Source of the DNA: Apostichopus japonicus
Taxonomy: Eukaryota > Echinodermata > Holothuroidea > Aspidochirotida > Stichopodidae
Assembly (NCBI RefSeq): GCF_037975245.1
Contig: NC_092579.1
Location: 7,904,001-7,968,000 of the forward strand
Length of the DNA: 64,000 nucleotides
Direction of reading: 5' to 3'
In this document: positions 36,428-47,699 of the stretch, in pieces
How the letters are laid out: every line of letters begins with the position of its first letter
How positions within the stretch are numbered: the first letter of the stretch is position 1
Notes under the pieces: generated by a model
Database searches by the model: none
Told to the model about the DNA's origin: nothing
What the model saw: only the letters and a program-made list of their open reading frames with translations
Program-made: the position numbers and the translations under genes

Positions 36428-37897
36428 ATGATGAAGAGACTAATATATTCCCTAATGACGTTTTTTGCTGTAGTGATGGTGTCCCAAATTGTGGTAATCA
36501 ATTGGAGATATCATACTCTGAGCTATGAGAGATATCGCAAAGGTAATGCAACCTTGGTAACGGGATATATTAAAAAACTGACGTGGAATGCCCTCAACAA
36601 ATCAGTTGAAACGGATGTACAAAAAACGGAACGTACGAGGGAATTAAAAGAAACGCAAATTCTTCAACCTTTACCAAATCACAGATCTGACCGTGAACAC
36701 ACAGGACATGACAATTTGGTTAACGATACTATAACTGCTGCCATATTTTCTTGTAATCCCCATTGGATATCCAAAGGTGAACAGCAACGGTTTCCGCGAA
36801 CCTTCGAATGTCCGCATACAGATAAAAGAATAACTTTTATTGCCGCAATAGAAGATGAAAGCGCTATCAAAGATGTAGATGTGGTTATCTTTGCTGCTGG
36901 TGTAAACAGCTCTACCTGGGAGAGAGCTATGGCTGTCCGCAAGGCTCATCAAGTGTGGGTTTACAGCACTGCCGAGAGCCCTGGAAACTCTCCTCAGGTG
37001 AGAGAAACAATAGGGGGGCATAGAAGAACCCCATTGGGATTCAATGGGTATAGCTTCAACATGTCATTCACTTACCACTCTAAATCTGAAGTCGTAGCTC
37101 CGTTTGGGGAGTACATTCCCTTTAAAAAGGAAATTGCCACGAAGAAAACAACTGTAATAGCTACAAAACCACGATTTCAAAACATGGTGGCTTGGGTGAG
37201 CAGTCACTGTTCTTCGAAAGCTTGGAACCGAACCAATTTCGTCCATGGTCTTGCCAAATTGATCCCAGTAGAAATCTATGGATCTTGTGGCACTAATCTG
37301 CGTATACCTCATAATAGTAAAATTGCTAAAACAGTGCTTCAGAAATACAAATTTTATATTGCTTTTGAAAACTACTGTTGTTCTGAGTACATCACCGAGA
37401 AGTTTTGGCAGGCTTTGACTGAGTACGAGCTGGTGCCAATTGTGGTTGGAGCTTCGAAAACGGACTATGAGCGAGTCGCCCCACCGAATTCTTTCATTTT
37501 CGCTGACGATTTCGACTCTGTCAGAGATTTAGCAAGATATATTCGTAAAGTCGCTGCCAATACAACTCTGTACAACCAATACCATCATTGGCGGCTGATG
37601 GGTAAAGCATTTCTTTACAAGAGTGTTCGCGTTTATCCATTTTCGTCGACCGAAGGAGCGTGTGCACTTTTAAATTTCCTGGAAGAGAATGCTTGGAAGG
37701 GGAACCATTCATTGAGCACGGGCCTTGACCCATTTGGATCAGAATGGTTAGGCAGTTGTGGATTATGTGGTAAACATGATTGGATGACTGCCTATGACAT
37801 TGCAAGTAACGCCTATCTTCCAAAACTTCGGACCGTTTTGTCTAATTCTTCATTATATGGCGTGCCATTTGCGCATTCTCACCCAGTGCAAGGCTGA
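36428..37897 (+). CDS. Alpha-1,3-fucosyltransferase, GT10 family, single-exon
   Basis: An unbroken 489-residue frame. It has a type II membrane anchor at about residues 6-25, a stem to about 100, then the catalytic region. GT10 hallmarks in order: HQVWVYSTAESP (about 175-186), NMSFTYHSKSEVVAPFGEY (211-229), MVAWVSSHC (253-261), VEIYGSCG (281-288) and the donor motif FENYCCSEYITEKFWQAL (314-331), then VPIVVG, APPNSFI and DDFDSVRDLARYI. The family usually has D where this reads E in SEYITEK. About nine N-glycosylation sequons are present (residues 40, 57, 99, 160, 211, 267, 378, 426, 473). GT10 enzymes move fucose from GDP-fucose to GlcNAc-containing glycans in the Golgi. The acceptor cannot be read from sequence. 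The start MMKR is the first in-frame ATG. A broken copy lies 3.4 kb away in the opposite direction. Confidence 0.95.
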   Translation: MMKRLIYSLMTFFAVVMVSQIVVINWRYHTLSYERYRKGNATLVTGYIKKLTWNALNKSVETDVQKTERTRELKETQILQPLPNHRSDREHTGHDNLVNDTITAAIFSCNPHWISKGEQQRFPRTFECPHTDKRITFIAAIEDESAIKDVDVVIFAAGVNSSTWERAMAVRKAHQVWVYSTAESPGNSPQVRETIGGHRRTPLGFNGYSFNMSFTYHSKSEVVAPFGEYIPFKKEIATKKTTVIATKPRFQNMVAWVSSHCSSKAWNRTNFVHGLAKLIPVEIYGSCGTNLRIPHNSKIAKTVLQKYKFYIAFENYCCSEYITEKFWQALTEYELVPIVVGASKTDYERVAPPNSFIFADDFDSVRDLARYIRKVAANTTLYNQYHHWRLMGKAFLYKSVRVYPFSSTEGACALLNFLEENAWKGNHSLSTGLDPFGSEWLGSCGLCGKHDWMTAYDIASNAYLPKLRTVLSNSSLYGVPFAHSHPVQG

Positions 37898-38071
37898 AAA
37901 GGTCATAGCATTAGGACACCACTTTTTTTACGCGCATATATGTACAGATACGTACATATAGGGTTGAGAGTGGTTCTAGGTATAATCAAATTTCGCCTCC
38001 TTTCTTGCATAGACGTTTATATACTGTAGTCGCATTGGTTAGTTTCGCTTTAGTCAATTACTTAGCAATTT

Positions 38072-38077
38072 AATAAA
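38072..38077 (+). terminator. Polyadenylation signal AATAAA
   Basis: AATAAA 175 nt after the fucosyltransferase stop codon, the first such hexamer on this strand. It is a likely 3' end signal for that gene. Confidence 0.5.
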
Positions 38078-38397
38078 ACTACATTTTTCAAGGTCACGGT
38101 GCTATTGCAGATTATTAATTCACGTTGCATATAGTAAGACCCAGTAGCCCTAAGCCCTCCATATGTTTTAATCCGGCCCGTGGGCGGACACAGAGGCGTA
38201 TGTTTGCACATGTTGAAGTTTTTTAACCCTGTGCACGGTTTGCAGATAGAGTGTGTAGGCTTATAGGTAACATATAGGGAGGGGTGTACAGTGCAGTATA
38301 AATTAACTTCGTCGATTTTATCTTCTGTCCATTTGTTTGGTGACCAATGTGGATTTTGTGGTTATTAAAAATTTATCATTGATATAAGTGGACGAAG

Positions 38398-38632
38398 AGT
38401 CAGGAGTGCTAGGTCAGTGGTTAAAGCCGGTGCCTTCCAATCATAAGGTCCCCAGTTCGAGATTAATGTATGTCGTCCAGTTACAGAGTTGTTGACAATT
38501 GAAAATTCATAATCATAGACGTTAAATATGAATCTAAGAGACTGACTTCGGTCAGCTTGCTGCTTTGATAAGCCAATGAGGCTTCTTCGCGAGTTCCTGC
38601 TTGCATCTATAGGATCTAAAGTACATACATAC
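38398..38632 (+). mobile_element. tRNA-derived SINE, family B
   Basis: Begins AGGAGTGCTAGGTCAGTGG with an A-box-like segment and runs through AAGGTCCCCAGTTCGAG, where the B-box region has lost several bases. It then follows the same body as the copy at 13,725 and ends in an ACATACAT tail. Confidence 0.85.
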
Positions 38633-38639
38633 ACACATG

Positions 38640-40212
38640 CATATAGTAAAGGCAATCCTTATTCATTTATTCAACTTGCCAGTTTCATTCTATAGCGAAT
38701 AGAGACGTTAACAAACCATGCATGCAACGCATTTTGTATTACCGCAGCGATACGTGCCGTAAGGTAGCACCATGGAGGTAAAAACAGGCCTTCATGGTAG
38801 CACAATGGGAATACGTGAATCTCACCCAATCACCTCAACCCCACTATACAGCAAATGTTCAAGACGGTTCCAAAATAGTTTTGTCAAGCGACATGTCTTC
38901 AAAAATAAGGTATCTAGATAATTTCTTTGTACTGTTATGACATTATAGGATTTGCTGACTTACGATAGGTGACTAATTAGGACATTACATATTACAAAAT
39001 TAATGTATACATACAAAATAAGTGTACTGTTTATATACTTTACAACATATTGCTTCAACCTCAATGAACTTCAGCCATTAGTAGAAACTGACGGTAACTA
39101 TAATGATATGCCTCATTTGTCAATTGTGTACGAACTAACCCAATACGTTCGTTCCGACCGGTTTAATTATACGAAAAAGTAAAACACGCGTATCCATGAC
39201 AACGAACACGCCAAATCGAAATAGCGTGATTGTTGACTACAAATATACGTATTGTTATATATTGACTGACTAAGCTCGCAGCTTGGTCATATTGCATTAT
39301 GATTATTTGATGTATTTTTCGATCAACCAAGCCTCTTTTAGTTTTACGTTATTAAGAAAGTGTATACATAGATTTAGCTTGATGGCTGAAGAAAACTAAA
39401 CAAACGTCTTCTCGACAAAGCAACCGTTAATTTATAAGGAGTTGCAAACACAAAGGGCAGATCTATAACTAAGGATCGTATAACATTGAATGCTTATGAT
39501 AGGCCTATATAATATGTATATATATATATAAATATATATATATCTGTATACGGACGGCACGTTTGTGGTATACGTCAATAAATCCTGATAAATTGTTGCA
39601 GTACCGAGTAACACTACATTATGTTTAAAAATTACAATTTCATTACACACTTCGTCCTAAATTTGGTTTTTACCTTATAAATATCAGGACTGTTTCATGT
39701 TTGTGAGTTATCCTAAATCATGAGAAGAAGAGAAAGAAACCCTATTAAAATCAAATAGAAAGAAAGAATTCCTGTTTTACATTTGGCTAACATTATGACT
39801 TACGAATCATCTCATTAATATGAATACCTAATTCAGCTGTGTAAAGTATAGTTGTGTTGATCGCTTTTTTTATAATAAAAAGGTAAAAGTTCCAGAAAGT
39901 GAATAATATTTACAAGGTCTGGCACTCTAAAGAATGAAACGAGGGAGATCTATTGAGTTTTTGAATGGCAAATGAAAGTTAAGACGTATACAGCTCTCTT
40001 GGAACTAGTTGGTACTACTATAATATTCGTCTAATACAAATTAACTATACATAATAATAATAGAAAGATAAACTTAATATAAATCTATATAAGCAAATAT
40101 TGCTTTCGATTTAAAATACCTTTGCTTTTACCAGAAGAGATTTTTGATAATTAAACCAATCAAGGACAAGGACATCTTTATACAGATTAATTGTTATACG
40201 ACGTATATATAA

Positions 40213-40284
<72 letters not shown>

Positions 40285-41433
40285 ATAATAATGATAAATA
40301 TTTGGTATGCAAAATCATGTCAGACGGTGGATATTTTGTTTTCGCTGTTATATAAGATGAGGAACACGACACAAAATGTCCAATATAGAATAAACAGTTT
40401 CTGGTGATCTGTTATATGAAATGCATTTCTATCTCACATCATTATAATACTCTTTTGCCTTAATATTTATTATTATTATTATTATTTTTTGGTTTACTTT
40501 AGAAATTGTTACTTATGTTATACTATATGGCTTGTTTCTGACTGGATGGTGACTGGTGTTTCTCTTCATATAGATCTGTTCAGTGTCTGCCATGGATCAC
40601 TCAGTATTCTATGGCCTAGATTCGCTTGTAATATCCAAGATTATATTTACAAACTGGACACATATGGCGAACATCTTTCACTGCATTGATGCACAGCGGA
40701 ATTAAGCAACAACCAAGCCAAAGTCTGAGGAGAAAAAAAGGCGGTATTGTTTAATCGAAAAGTGCACCCGATACTCATAGCTAGTACTGCAAAATAAGAA
40801 CATATAAAACACAGTACATTTGGTAAATCCAGAATGCTAACTTGTCATGGTAGAGACTGACTTGTGTTACTGTATCAATTCTCTGGAAGATGAGTGCACA
40901 ATCATAGATAAAACCAAGGAACTGAAATATGTGAGAAACGTTTGTATAGGAAGGAGGACCGGACTGACTGCATATAATCAGAACGGGCACGGACCTACGT
41001 TGTCGGTATAGCACTAAACTATACATGTTAGTTTGAATCTAGCCACGAACAGTCACTTATGAGCCTGAGCTGCTTAACGTACAGCACATTATATACCGGT
41101 CGTCAACTTTATAATCAGATGATATACAGCCTATGAGGCTGAGTGTTGCTTTTGCTGGGAAGAGTAAGAAATATCGCAAACAAGAGACTGTTTAGGTTTC
41201 AGATAACTGGCTACAGCCCCCGGTTTAACTAATAGGCCCGTGGAAATATGGAGGGTGACCAAGAAAATATGGGATAAAAGGGTAGTGTCTTGTCATTTTA
41301 ATGATGTATTTAAGGAATAATGGAACGAGTTAACAGGGACCCGGTGACGTGATTGTCCTCTGGCCCGACCTGGATCTGGACGCCTCTGTCTGACATTAAC
41401 TCATTCAAGTACATTTGCATGGCGGGGTACGGC
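38640..41433. other. Intergenic, AT-rich
   Basis: Contains a (TA)n tract at about 40,216-40,281 and a smaller one near 39,515. No coding exon could be established. A LITAF-like trace near 40,845-40,921 is discussed under rejected items. Confidence 0.4.
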
Positions 41434-42323
41434 CAGTAGCGTAACACCTATGCCCCGGACCGTGCTGAGCCGGGGGCCCGGCCAACAGGGCCCCCGCTAC
41501 ACCGATGCACCAAGAAAGGGTACCCCTTTGGATAGGAAGGGCCCCTTTATACCGGGAAAGAAAACTAATGCAAGACTGAATGTTGTTTCTCACTCATACA
41601 ACTTGTAAGATGTATCCAGAAGCCGAATTCCTCAATCCTCATTCCATGGTATATAGTTACAATTTTTTATAGCTATGTTGATAGTATGGTTCTGTCATTT
41701 TATCTTGATGTATTTAAGCATTAAAACATATAGTGTCAGCTGGAAACTATGTGTAAATGCTAAATGGCCATTCAAATGTTCTAAACCAAGACCCCTGCAT
41801 TGATCCTGCTAAATCCTTAGACCCTGGACCCATTGTCATCCGCACCGCAGGGAGGGGCAACGGGGGGGGGGGGGGCACTTGCTACCCCTGGAAAATCAAA
41901 GATTGAAAAAAAGTTAAACATTTGACATTTCAATGATGTCACCCAACAAACAGTTCTCTAGTTATGTTCACTGCCCATAATGCATTAATGAAATTATTGA
42001 AAGTCAAAATCCTAAGACATGAGATCTCAATATAACCGATGTGTAAATGCAACTTGAACGGGAAGTGCATTTTCCGACGATCTAGGAGTATTTTTTTGGC
42101 CAAAAAAAAAAGAAGAAAAAAACGTGGTACGCTCCGCGCCAACGGACGGTGGCGCTCCGCTTAGATAGTATCAAGTAGTTTGTACACCTATACATGACCT
42201 ACTGATTCCTCCTCCCTTGTGAACATTTCTGCGGACGCCCTTGCTTGGACCTCCTGATAGGGGGCCCTTTTGGGCCAGGAGCCGGGGCCTCCAGACTCAT
42301 CGTTACGCTACGCCCCCAGACTA
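41434..42323. mobile_element. hAT-like non-autonomous element (890 bp)
   Basis: Left end CAGTAGCGTAAC; right end, reverse-complemented, has GCGTAGCGTAAC about 10 bases in from the border. A perfect 8-bp duplication GGTACGGC lies at 41,426-41,433 and 42,324-42,331. GC-rich ends surround an AT-rich middle. The repeats are not flush with the ends, so the borders rest mainly on the duplication. Confidence 0.6.
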
Positions 42324-42488
42324 GGTACGGCACGGTATATACCACACTATACAAAACACAAACTGCTCTTTTTTAAAGTTCCTCTGGAACGTTTTATTAA
42401 ATTAATTGTGTTCTTTTAGCATAGAATGGTTGAAATAAGCTCAAGGGATGCGATTAAGCGAGCAAGCGAAATAAACAAACGAACTTAC

Positions 42489-45400
42489 TGAAACACGAAC
42501 AGAAGGACCAAAACAATGATCCAAACAAGCAACCCATTCTCATAGATGCAGGTGGATGTCACTTGGTTTTGACAGTTTGGACACTGAATCATTACCGGCG
42601 TCTCCTTGTACATTATGGGACTAGACACCGTAGTGACCACTACCGTCTGGTGGGTTGGCTGCATAGGCGGTGGATAACCGGCAGGAGGCGGAGCTTGAGC
42701 TGGTGGTGCATTGTATGGCGGGGGTGCCTGTGCCTGAGGATAGCCGGTAGTTTTTACCTAAAATTGGCAAACCGAAAAATACGGTTAGTGGTAGTTTTAA
42801 TGAGAAAAAGATGTAATGAACTGAGGTGTAGTGTTTGGATGATGTTGTAGAACTCACAACAGACGCTCTTCATGGGCACCCGTGGCTGACGAAAAGGGGT
42901 GTCATTGGGCCCCCGGGGGTTAAGAGGTGTACGGGGTAGTCTCGTGGGATAAATTTACTATCTATCGACTAATTCGTAGTTTACTCTCATTTTCATATTA
43001 CAATGAATTAAAACTAACGGCTGAATATGTGGCCAGGTGGATCATGGCCCGGGACCCGAGCGGGTTCTCGACGCCACCATCGACACTTCCGCCTCCTACA
43101 GGCGTATGAGCCCACGTGGTCATCCACCTTTCCACTCAGCTATATTTGTACTAATAATCAGCTCAACGGCTTACACAAGGAACGATTCTGCATTGCACCG
43201 TGCGGTCTCCAATTCCATGAGTATGAAATCAAATAGCAATATTAATAAAATAATTAAAAACCGAATGCGATCGACAGCATTGGTATATATATTATTTTCT
43301 TTTTACTGTAGATATATTTGTTTGATTTTGATCTTTTAGGGGGGGTGGGCGGGTTGGGGGGAAGTGGTTGTCTGCGTTTTTAAAAAACAAACAAACCCGT
43401 GATTTGAATTTGAAAAGCAAACATTCCACATTTTATACCAACGTATACTGTCTCGAGATGGACTTTCCATTGCATAGAATGTTTGTTATAGACTATAACA
43501 GACTATTCTTACTTTACAAAGCGCAGGGATGTGCCCAGGATTTCCTGAATCCCGGGTATACTGATCGCCGTCCTGGGGATTTTTGAAGGTGCTCAGATGT
43601 CAAATGCTGCAGCACTTGTGTAGCTTTTTAAGCACATACACAAGTACCGGTACTAGTTTTGCTAACAATTTACATTTTGTAATATTCTTTAGTGAAATAT
43701 ATTACGTACCTGGTAAAAGTTATTAGGTTGTTTCAAAGAGATTTTACAAGGGACCGATTGAGAGCCGTAAGTAATGTTTCTCACATGCGTATAACTGATG
43801 CATTATTAGCCTGTATGATTTTGGCATAGGCTACGCCCATTTTATGTTGAATATAGTGGGCGGAATTCATGATTTTTAAGAAAGTGCTGGGCGGTAATTT
43901 TTAATGCTGGGCGGGCCACCCAGCGTGAGCACATCCCTCATAGCCTACTGGTATTGTTGGTGTAGTTATTATACGGTGTTTACTAAAAAATGACTTCAAT
44001 ACTAAGGATAACATTCACAAATTTATAAATTCGATAGGCCTATGTTAAAGACTGCTAAAGATAAAAAACACCGCTATCTGTCCAAGTTGTATATCTATCA
44101 TAATTTTGATATTTGAGAATTTATCCTTTAATCCGACGAGGTTCATCAATTAATTAATTTAACTCAGTGTACTACTGGTGTGACTGGACTAATCAGTATC
44201 ATAAACATACGATTCCATCAGTTCCTCAGAGGCAAAGCGAACGTGAATGGGAAAATATCAGATTCTAAATTAATGATGACATATATTTACAATGTAGTAC
44301 AAATATGCCAAGAACAAATGGCGCTATTATCCCGAGGTATACTCTGTTGTTTACATGACGATATAAGAACATACATTAGTGTCGACTGTTATTAGAATTT
44401 ATAAACCATTATTAACATTTATAGGCATGTACCGAGTTGCTGGCATCATCATCATCATTATCGTCGATTTAACCTTAAAGGAGCTTTACCGAGATTAGGC
44501 ATATCCTATGGGCAGGGTTGTCACCACGCCGGGCGGTGCTACCCAGCTCTCAAAATTTCCGCCCGGTACTCAAGGTCAATATCAGCCTTACCGCCCGGCA
44601 CAAATTAGCCTAGAGTACCGCCAATAAGTAACTTAGTAAAGATTAGCGCGATTCAGTGCAAAACGCAGCTTAACTGTAGGTAACCCCGCTCCAAATAAAG
44701 GAACGCTACTTTCCCCGCACTCCAAATAAAGGAACGCAAATTCCCCTCGCTCGCTATTCACCACCGACACAATGGGAGTGAACCGATCGATACAACGCTA
44801 TTCATAGCGTGGAAGTAGCGTAAACCGATCGCTTGTAACCAACACACGTTATATGCATCACAATTGTTTATTGTAAACATCCAGAGTAGGCCTACGAGTA
44901 CGAAGTTTACGAACTTTGACTGAAAGAAAGTTTTAAACGAGAATAGTTTCGTGTTGAAAGGCAAAACCTTTTTATACGTGTTTATTTTATTCCCCGATAT
45001 GTTCTGGTTACCAGAAGCAATAAAAAGCAAGAAGGAAACTTCGTGCCTTATCCTTTCGGGGTAACATATCATTTTTAATAGTAACATTAGGCCTCGCGTT
45101 TTGTGTGGACTTTAGGCACATTAGGCTAGGAAACGTTGCACAGAGTACTGTTCTAAAAACATGTCGAGACAAGACTCGGTGCTTTGGATTCTGTTCGCTG
45201 TTTCGCTATGTAGAGACGTTCCACTGCCAATCGTTTCTTAGCGATTTGCTAAGTTTAACTAAGAACAAGTGTTTCACACACATTGTAAGAATGTTGTACA
45301 GTACTGTAGCATGCAATTAAATCACATTAACACTGGGGTGAGTGATGAGGGCCCTACTGTAAATACAAAAAATACCAAAAAAGATCCCAGGAATATTCAG

Positions 45401-45928
45401 TGATGCACATGAAAAAACAAAGGTATCTCAGGAGAATTTTGAGGATCAAAACCCTTTCTAAATGCCACCATTTTGCATGTAGGCACCATCAGGATTTGAA
45501 AAATTTTCAAAATGGGAGGGGGACACCCCCTCCCCTTATACCCCTCCCCCAGGACGCGGATCACTGTCACAAATTACCCGGCTCTAAAAATGGTCTAGTG
45601 ACAACCCTGCCTATGGGTCTTTTTTTTTTATCATTGTTTATATCTCGACAACAAGAATAGCTGTAAACACATTGCTAGTGCTAAAAATGTTCCCTTTTTT
45701 GCATTGCAACAATGGTCTATCAATACTAAAATGTTGCATATAAAGCCATCTCTTAAAGTGTGAGTCGAATCATGCATGCTATATCACGAGGGGATCCAGA
45801 TATTTTAGGGAAAATGTCTGTGAATATTAGAGCTAGTTTGTATGACGTCAGCATTATTCGTTCATTACAATAGTCACGTGCAAAGTTTAAAGAGTCAAAA
45901 ATACATTTTCATGACAGCACACGTGCGC

Positions 45929-45977
<49 letters not shown>

Positions 45978-46004
45978 ATATATATATATATAGGTATATA
46001 TGTA

Positions 46005-46084
<80 letters not shown>

Positions 46085-46301
46085 TATATATGTATATATG
46101 TATACGCACAATGCAGAAGACAATATTTGAAAATGTTAACTTTATCGGTTTTTATGTGACATATCGGTTCATTGAACAGCTTGCATGGGTCTTATTTATA
46201 TGTTTCTCAAATATGCCTAGCAATTCGACGTTCGATTATCACAATTTACTAAAATGATAATTTGTTCAAGATAAACAGCATTGCATACTTACATCTGCCA
46301 T
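42489..46301 (-). CDS. LITAF-domain protein, first two coding exons
   Basis: Exon 1 at 46,293-46,301 encodes only M-A-D and ends at a strong gtaagtatg donor. Exon 2 at 42,489-42,757 follows an attttag acceptor in phase 0. The protein begins with a Pro/Tyr-rich tail ([17 protein letters not shown]), then the first zinc knuckle CPNC with QVTS, and a hydrophobic membrane-inserting segment starting LLVWIIVLV. This is the first half of a LITAF domain, found in proteins on the cytosolic face of late endosomes and lysosomes, where they bind zinc and sorting partners through PPXY-like motifs. Exon 2 ends CA|gtaagt; if not spliced, an in-frame TAA follows at once (42,485-42,487). The second half, with the HxCPxC knuckle, was not found, so the gene is incomplete here, either because the exon lies elsewhere or because it has been lost. 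Confidence 0.8.
44513..45609. mobile_element. hAT-like element (1.1 kb) in the LITAF-gene intron
   Basis: Terminal inverted repeats CAGGGTTGTCAC at both ends and a perfect 8-bp duplication CCTATGGG at 44,505-44,512 and 45,610-45,617. The left end is rich in CCGCCCGG words. Two ORFs of 109 and 86 codons inside are unrecognised, so it is probably non-autonomous. Confidence 0.9.
45931..46092. repeat. (TA)n microsatellite
   Basis: About 160 bp of TA repeats with a few GTGTG and GTATG interruptions, in the LITAF-gene intron just inside exon 1. The ORFs over it are artefacts. Confidence 0.95.
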
Positions 46302-47470
46302 GGTAATAACCTTGTAAAATCTGTTAAAGGAAGAACAATTTAGATAAAAGTTTGTCACTATTTGAAATAAAGCTTGACCAATGGAGCCATAAGTTATATA
46401 ATTTTATAGTCACAGCATCGATGTTATTATCAAACTCGACTCAAACAGCCGGCTGCTGAAGATATACTTTACATTTTTAGACACAACCAATCGGTTCACT
46501 ATAAGATAGACTTAAAAAGGGCGTTATGACAACTGTCCTCCTTTAAAGGAAATAAGCAAGAATAATGCTATTTCGAATTATTATTAGAAAAAATACTATT
46601 TCATTCCTCATTGCAATAATGTTCTCGTTTAGGCTCATAACTGCTCACGAAGAATTTACAAGAATATATTCTAAATATACCTATAGCAAGAGGTCAAACA
46701 ATAGGTGATAAATACTTCTACACTAACCACCCCTACCCCTCTTTCTCCAACGTCGTCCTTCTCAAGAATAAGAATTTTGTATAGCTACTTAATTAAGTGA
46801 TAGCAGAATAACTAGAAATTTTAACGCAGATCTTTTATACTGTACTTCTCCAATACGATGTATACGATTCCAACCAATGGATTTTGACACAATAAATCAC
46901 GTAATCACTACAGTTGAATACATTCACAATTTCATAACCGTCTCTCCGTGGAGCATCCAAGGTTCTTTACATAATAAGAACAAAAAGAAAAGATAATTAC
47001 CAAAGTATGCTTCCAATTCGGAATAGGGAGAATGTGCACGTTATAAGTGAATTAATGTGAGAATATATATCAACAAAACTGTGCGGATAGCGCAGGCACA
47101 GAACTATTGTGCTGATGTTCATTTAACGTGAAAGAGCAAGCTAAGTTGACATTGACACGGGGGCTCAGTTTCTGTCAAATCTGGTAGTGCAAAATGAGGT
47201 AATGTTTCGCCTCTTTAGATGGTAAATATTGAAACCTTAACGAAGCGACCTTTATTTTTCTCAGATCAGTAATATATCATACACACGGAAAGAACATTAA
47301 AATTACAATATGTACATTGAAGATGGTGAAAGTTCTACAAAAGTAGAGAGTTAAGGTTGAAGAAATATTAAAACCCCCGACACTGCTTTCCAATAGCATA
47401 TATAACTAAAAAGACAGAACTTAATAGTGTTGATAAACCATAGTCCAAGCGATGTATGTATATATGTATA
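46302..47470. other. LITAF-gene upstream region
   Basis: Likely 5' UTR and promoter of the LITAF-domain gene. No exon or mobile element was recognised. Confidence 0.35.
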
Positions 47471-47473
47471 TTA

Positions 47474-47690
47474 GATCCTCCTGCAAGCAGGAACCCGCGA
47501 AGAAGCCTCACTGGCTTATCAAAGCCGCAAGTTGGCCGAAGTCAGTTTCTTAGATTCATTTTTAACGTCCATGATTATAAATTGTCAACGACTCTGTAAC
47601 TGGACGACATACATTAATCTGGGAGTGACTCGAACCGGGGACCTTATGGTTGAAAGGCACCGGCGTTAACCACTGAGCTAACACTCCTAT
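47474..47690 (-). mobile_element. tRNA-derived SINE, family B
   Basis: The best-preserved head of this family: read on the minus strand it starts GTTAGCTCAGTGGTTAACG (A-box) and then has CCGGTTCGAGTCACTCC (B-box). The body is the same as the plus-strand copies at 13,725 and 38,398. Confidence 0.88.
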
Positions 47691-47699
47691 CATAAAACT

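Noticed and set aside
40845-40921. Minus-strand frame after a ttcag acceptor that faintly resembles the second half of a LITAF domain (LGFIYDCALIF)
   Set aside because: The cysteines and HxCPxC are absent and the phase does not fit the exon 2 donor. It might be a dead exon but the likeness is too weak to call.
43520-43940. Possible hAT element with CAGGGATGTGC-like ends
   Set aside because: The ends are similar (GATGTGC both sides) but no matching 8-bp duplication was found and the borders are unclear.
45842-46257. ORFs rich in Tyr-Ile repeats on both strands
   Set aside because: They are translations of the (TA)n microsatellite.
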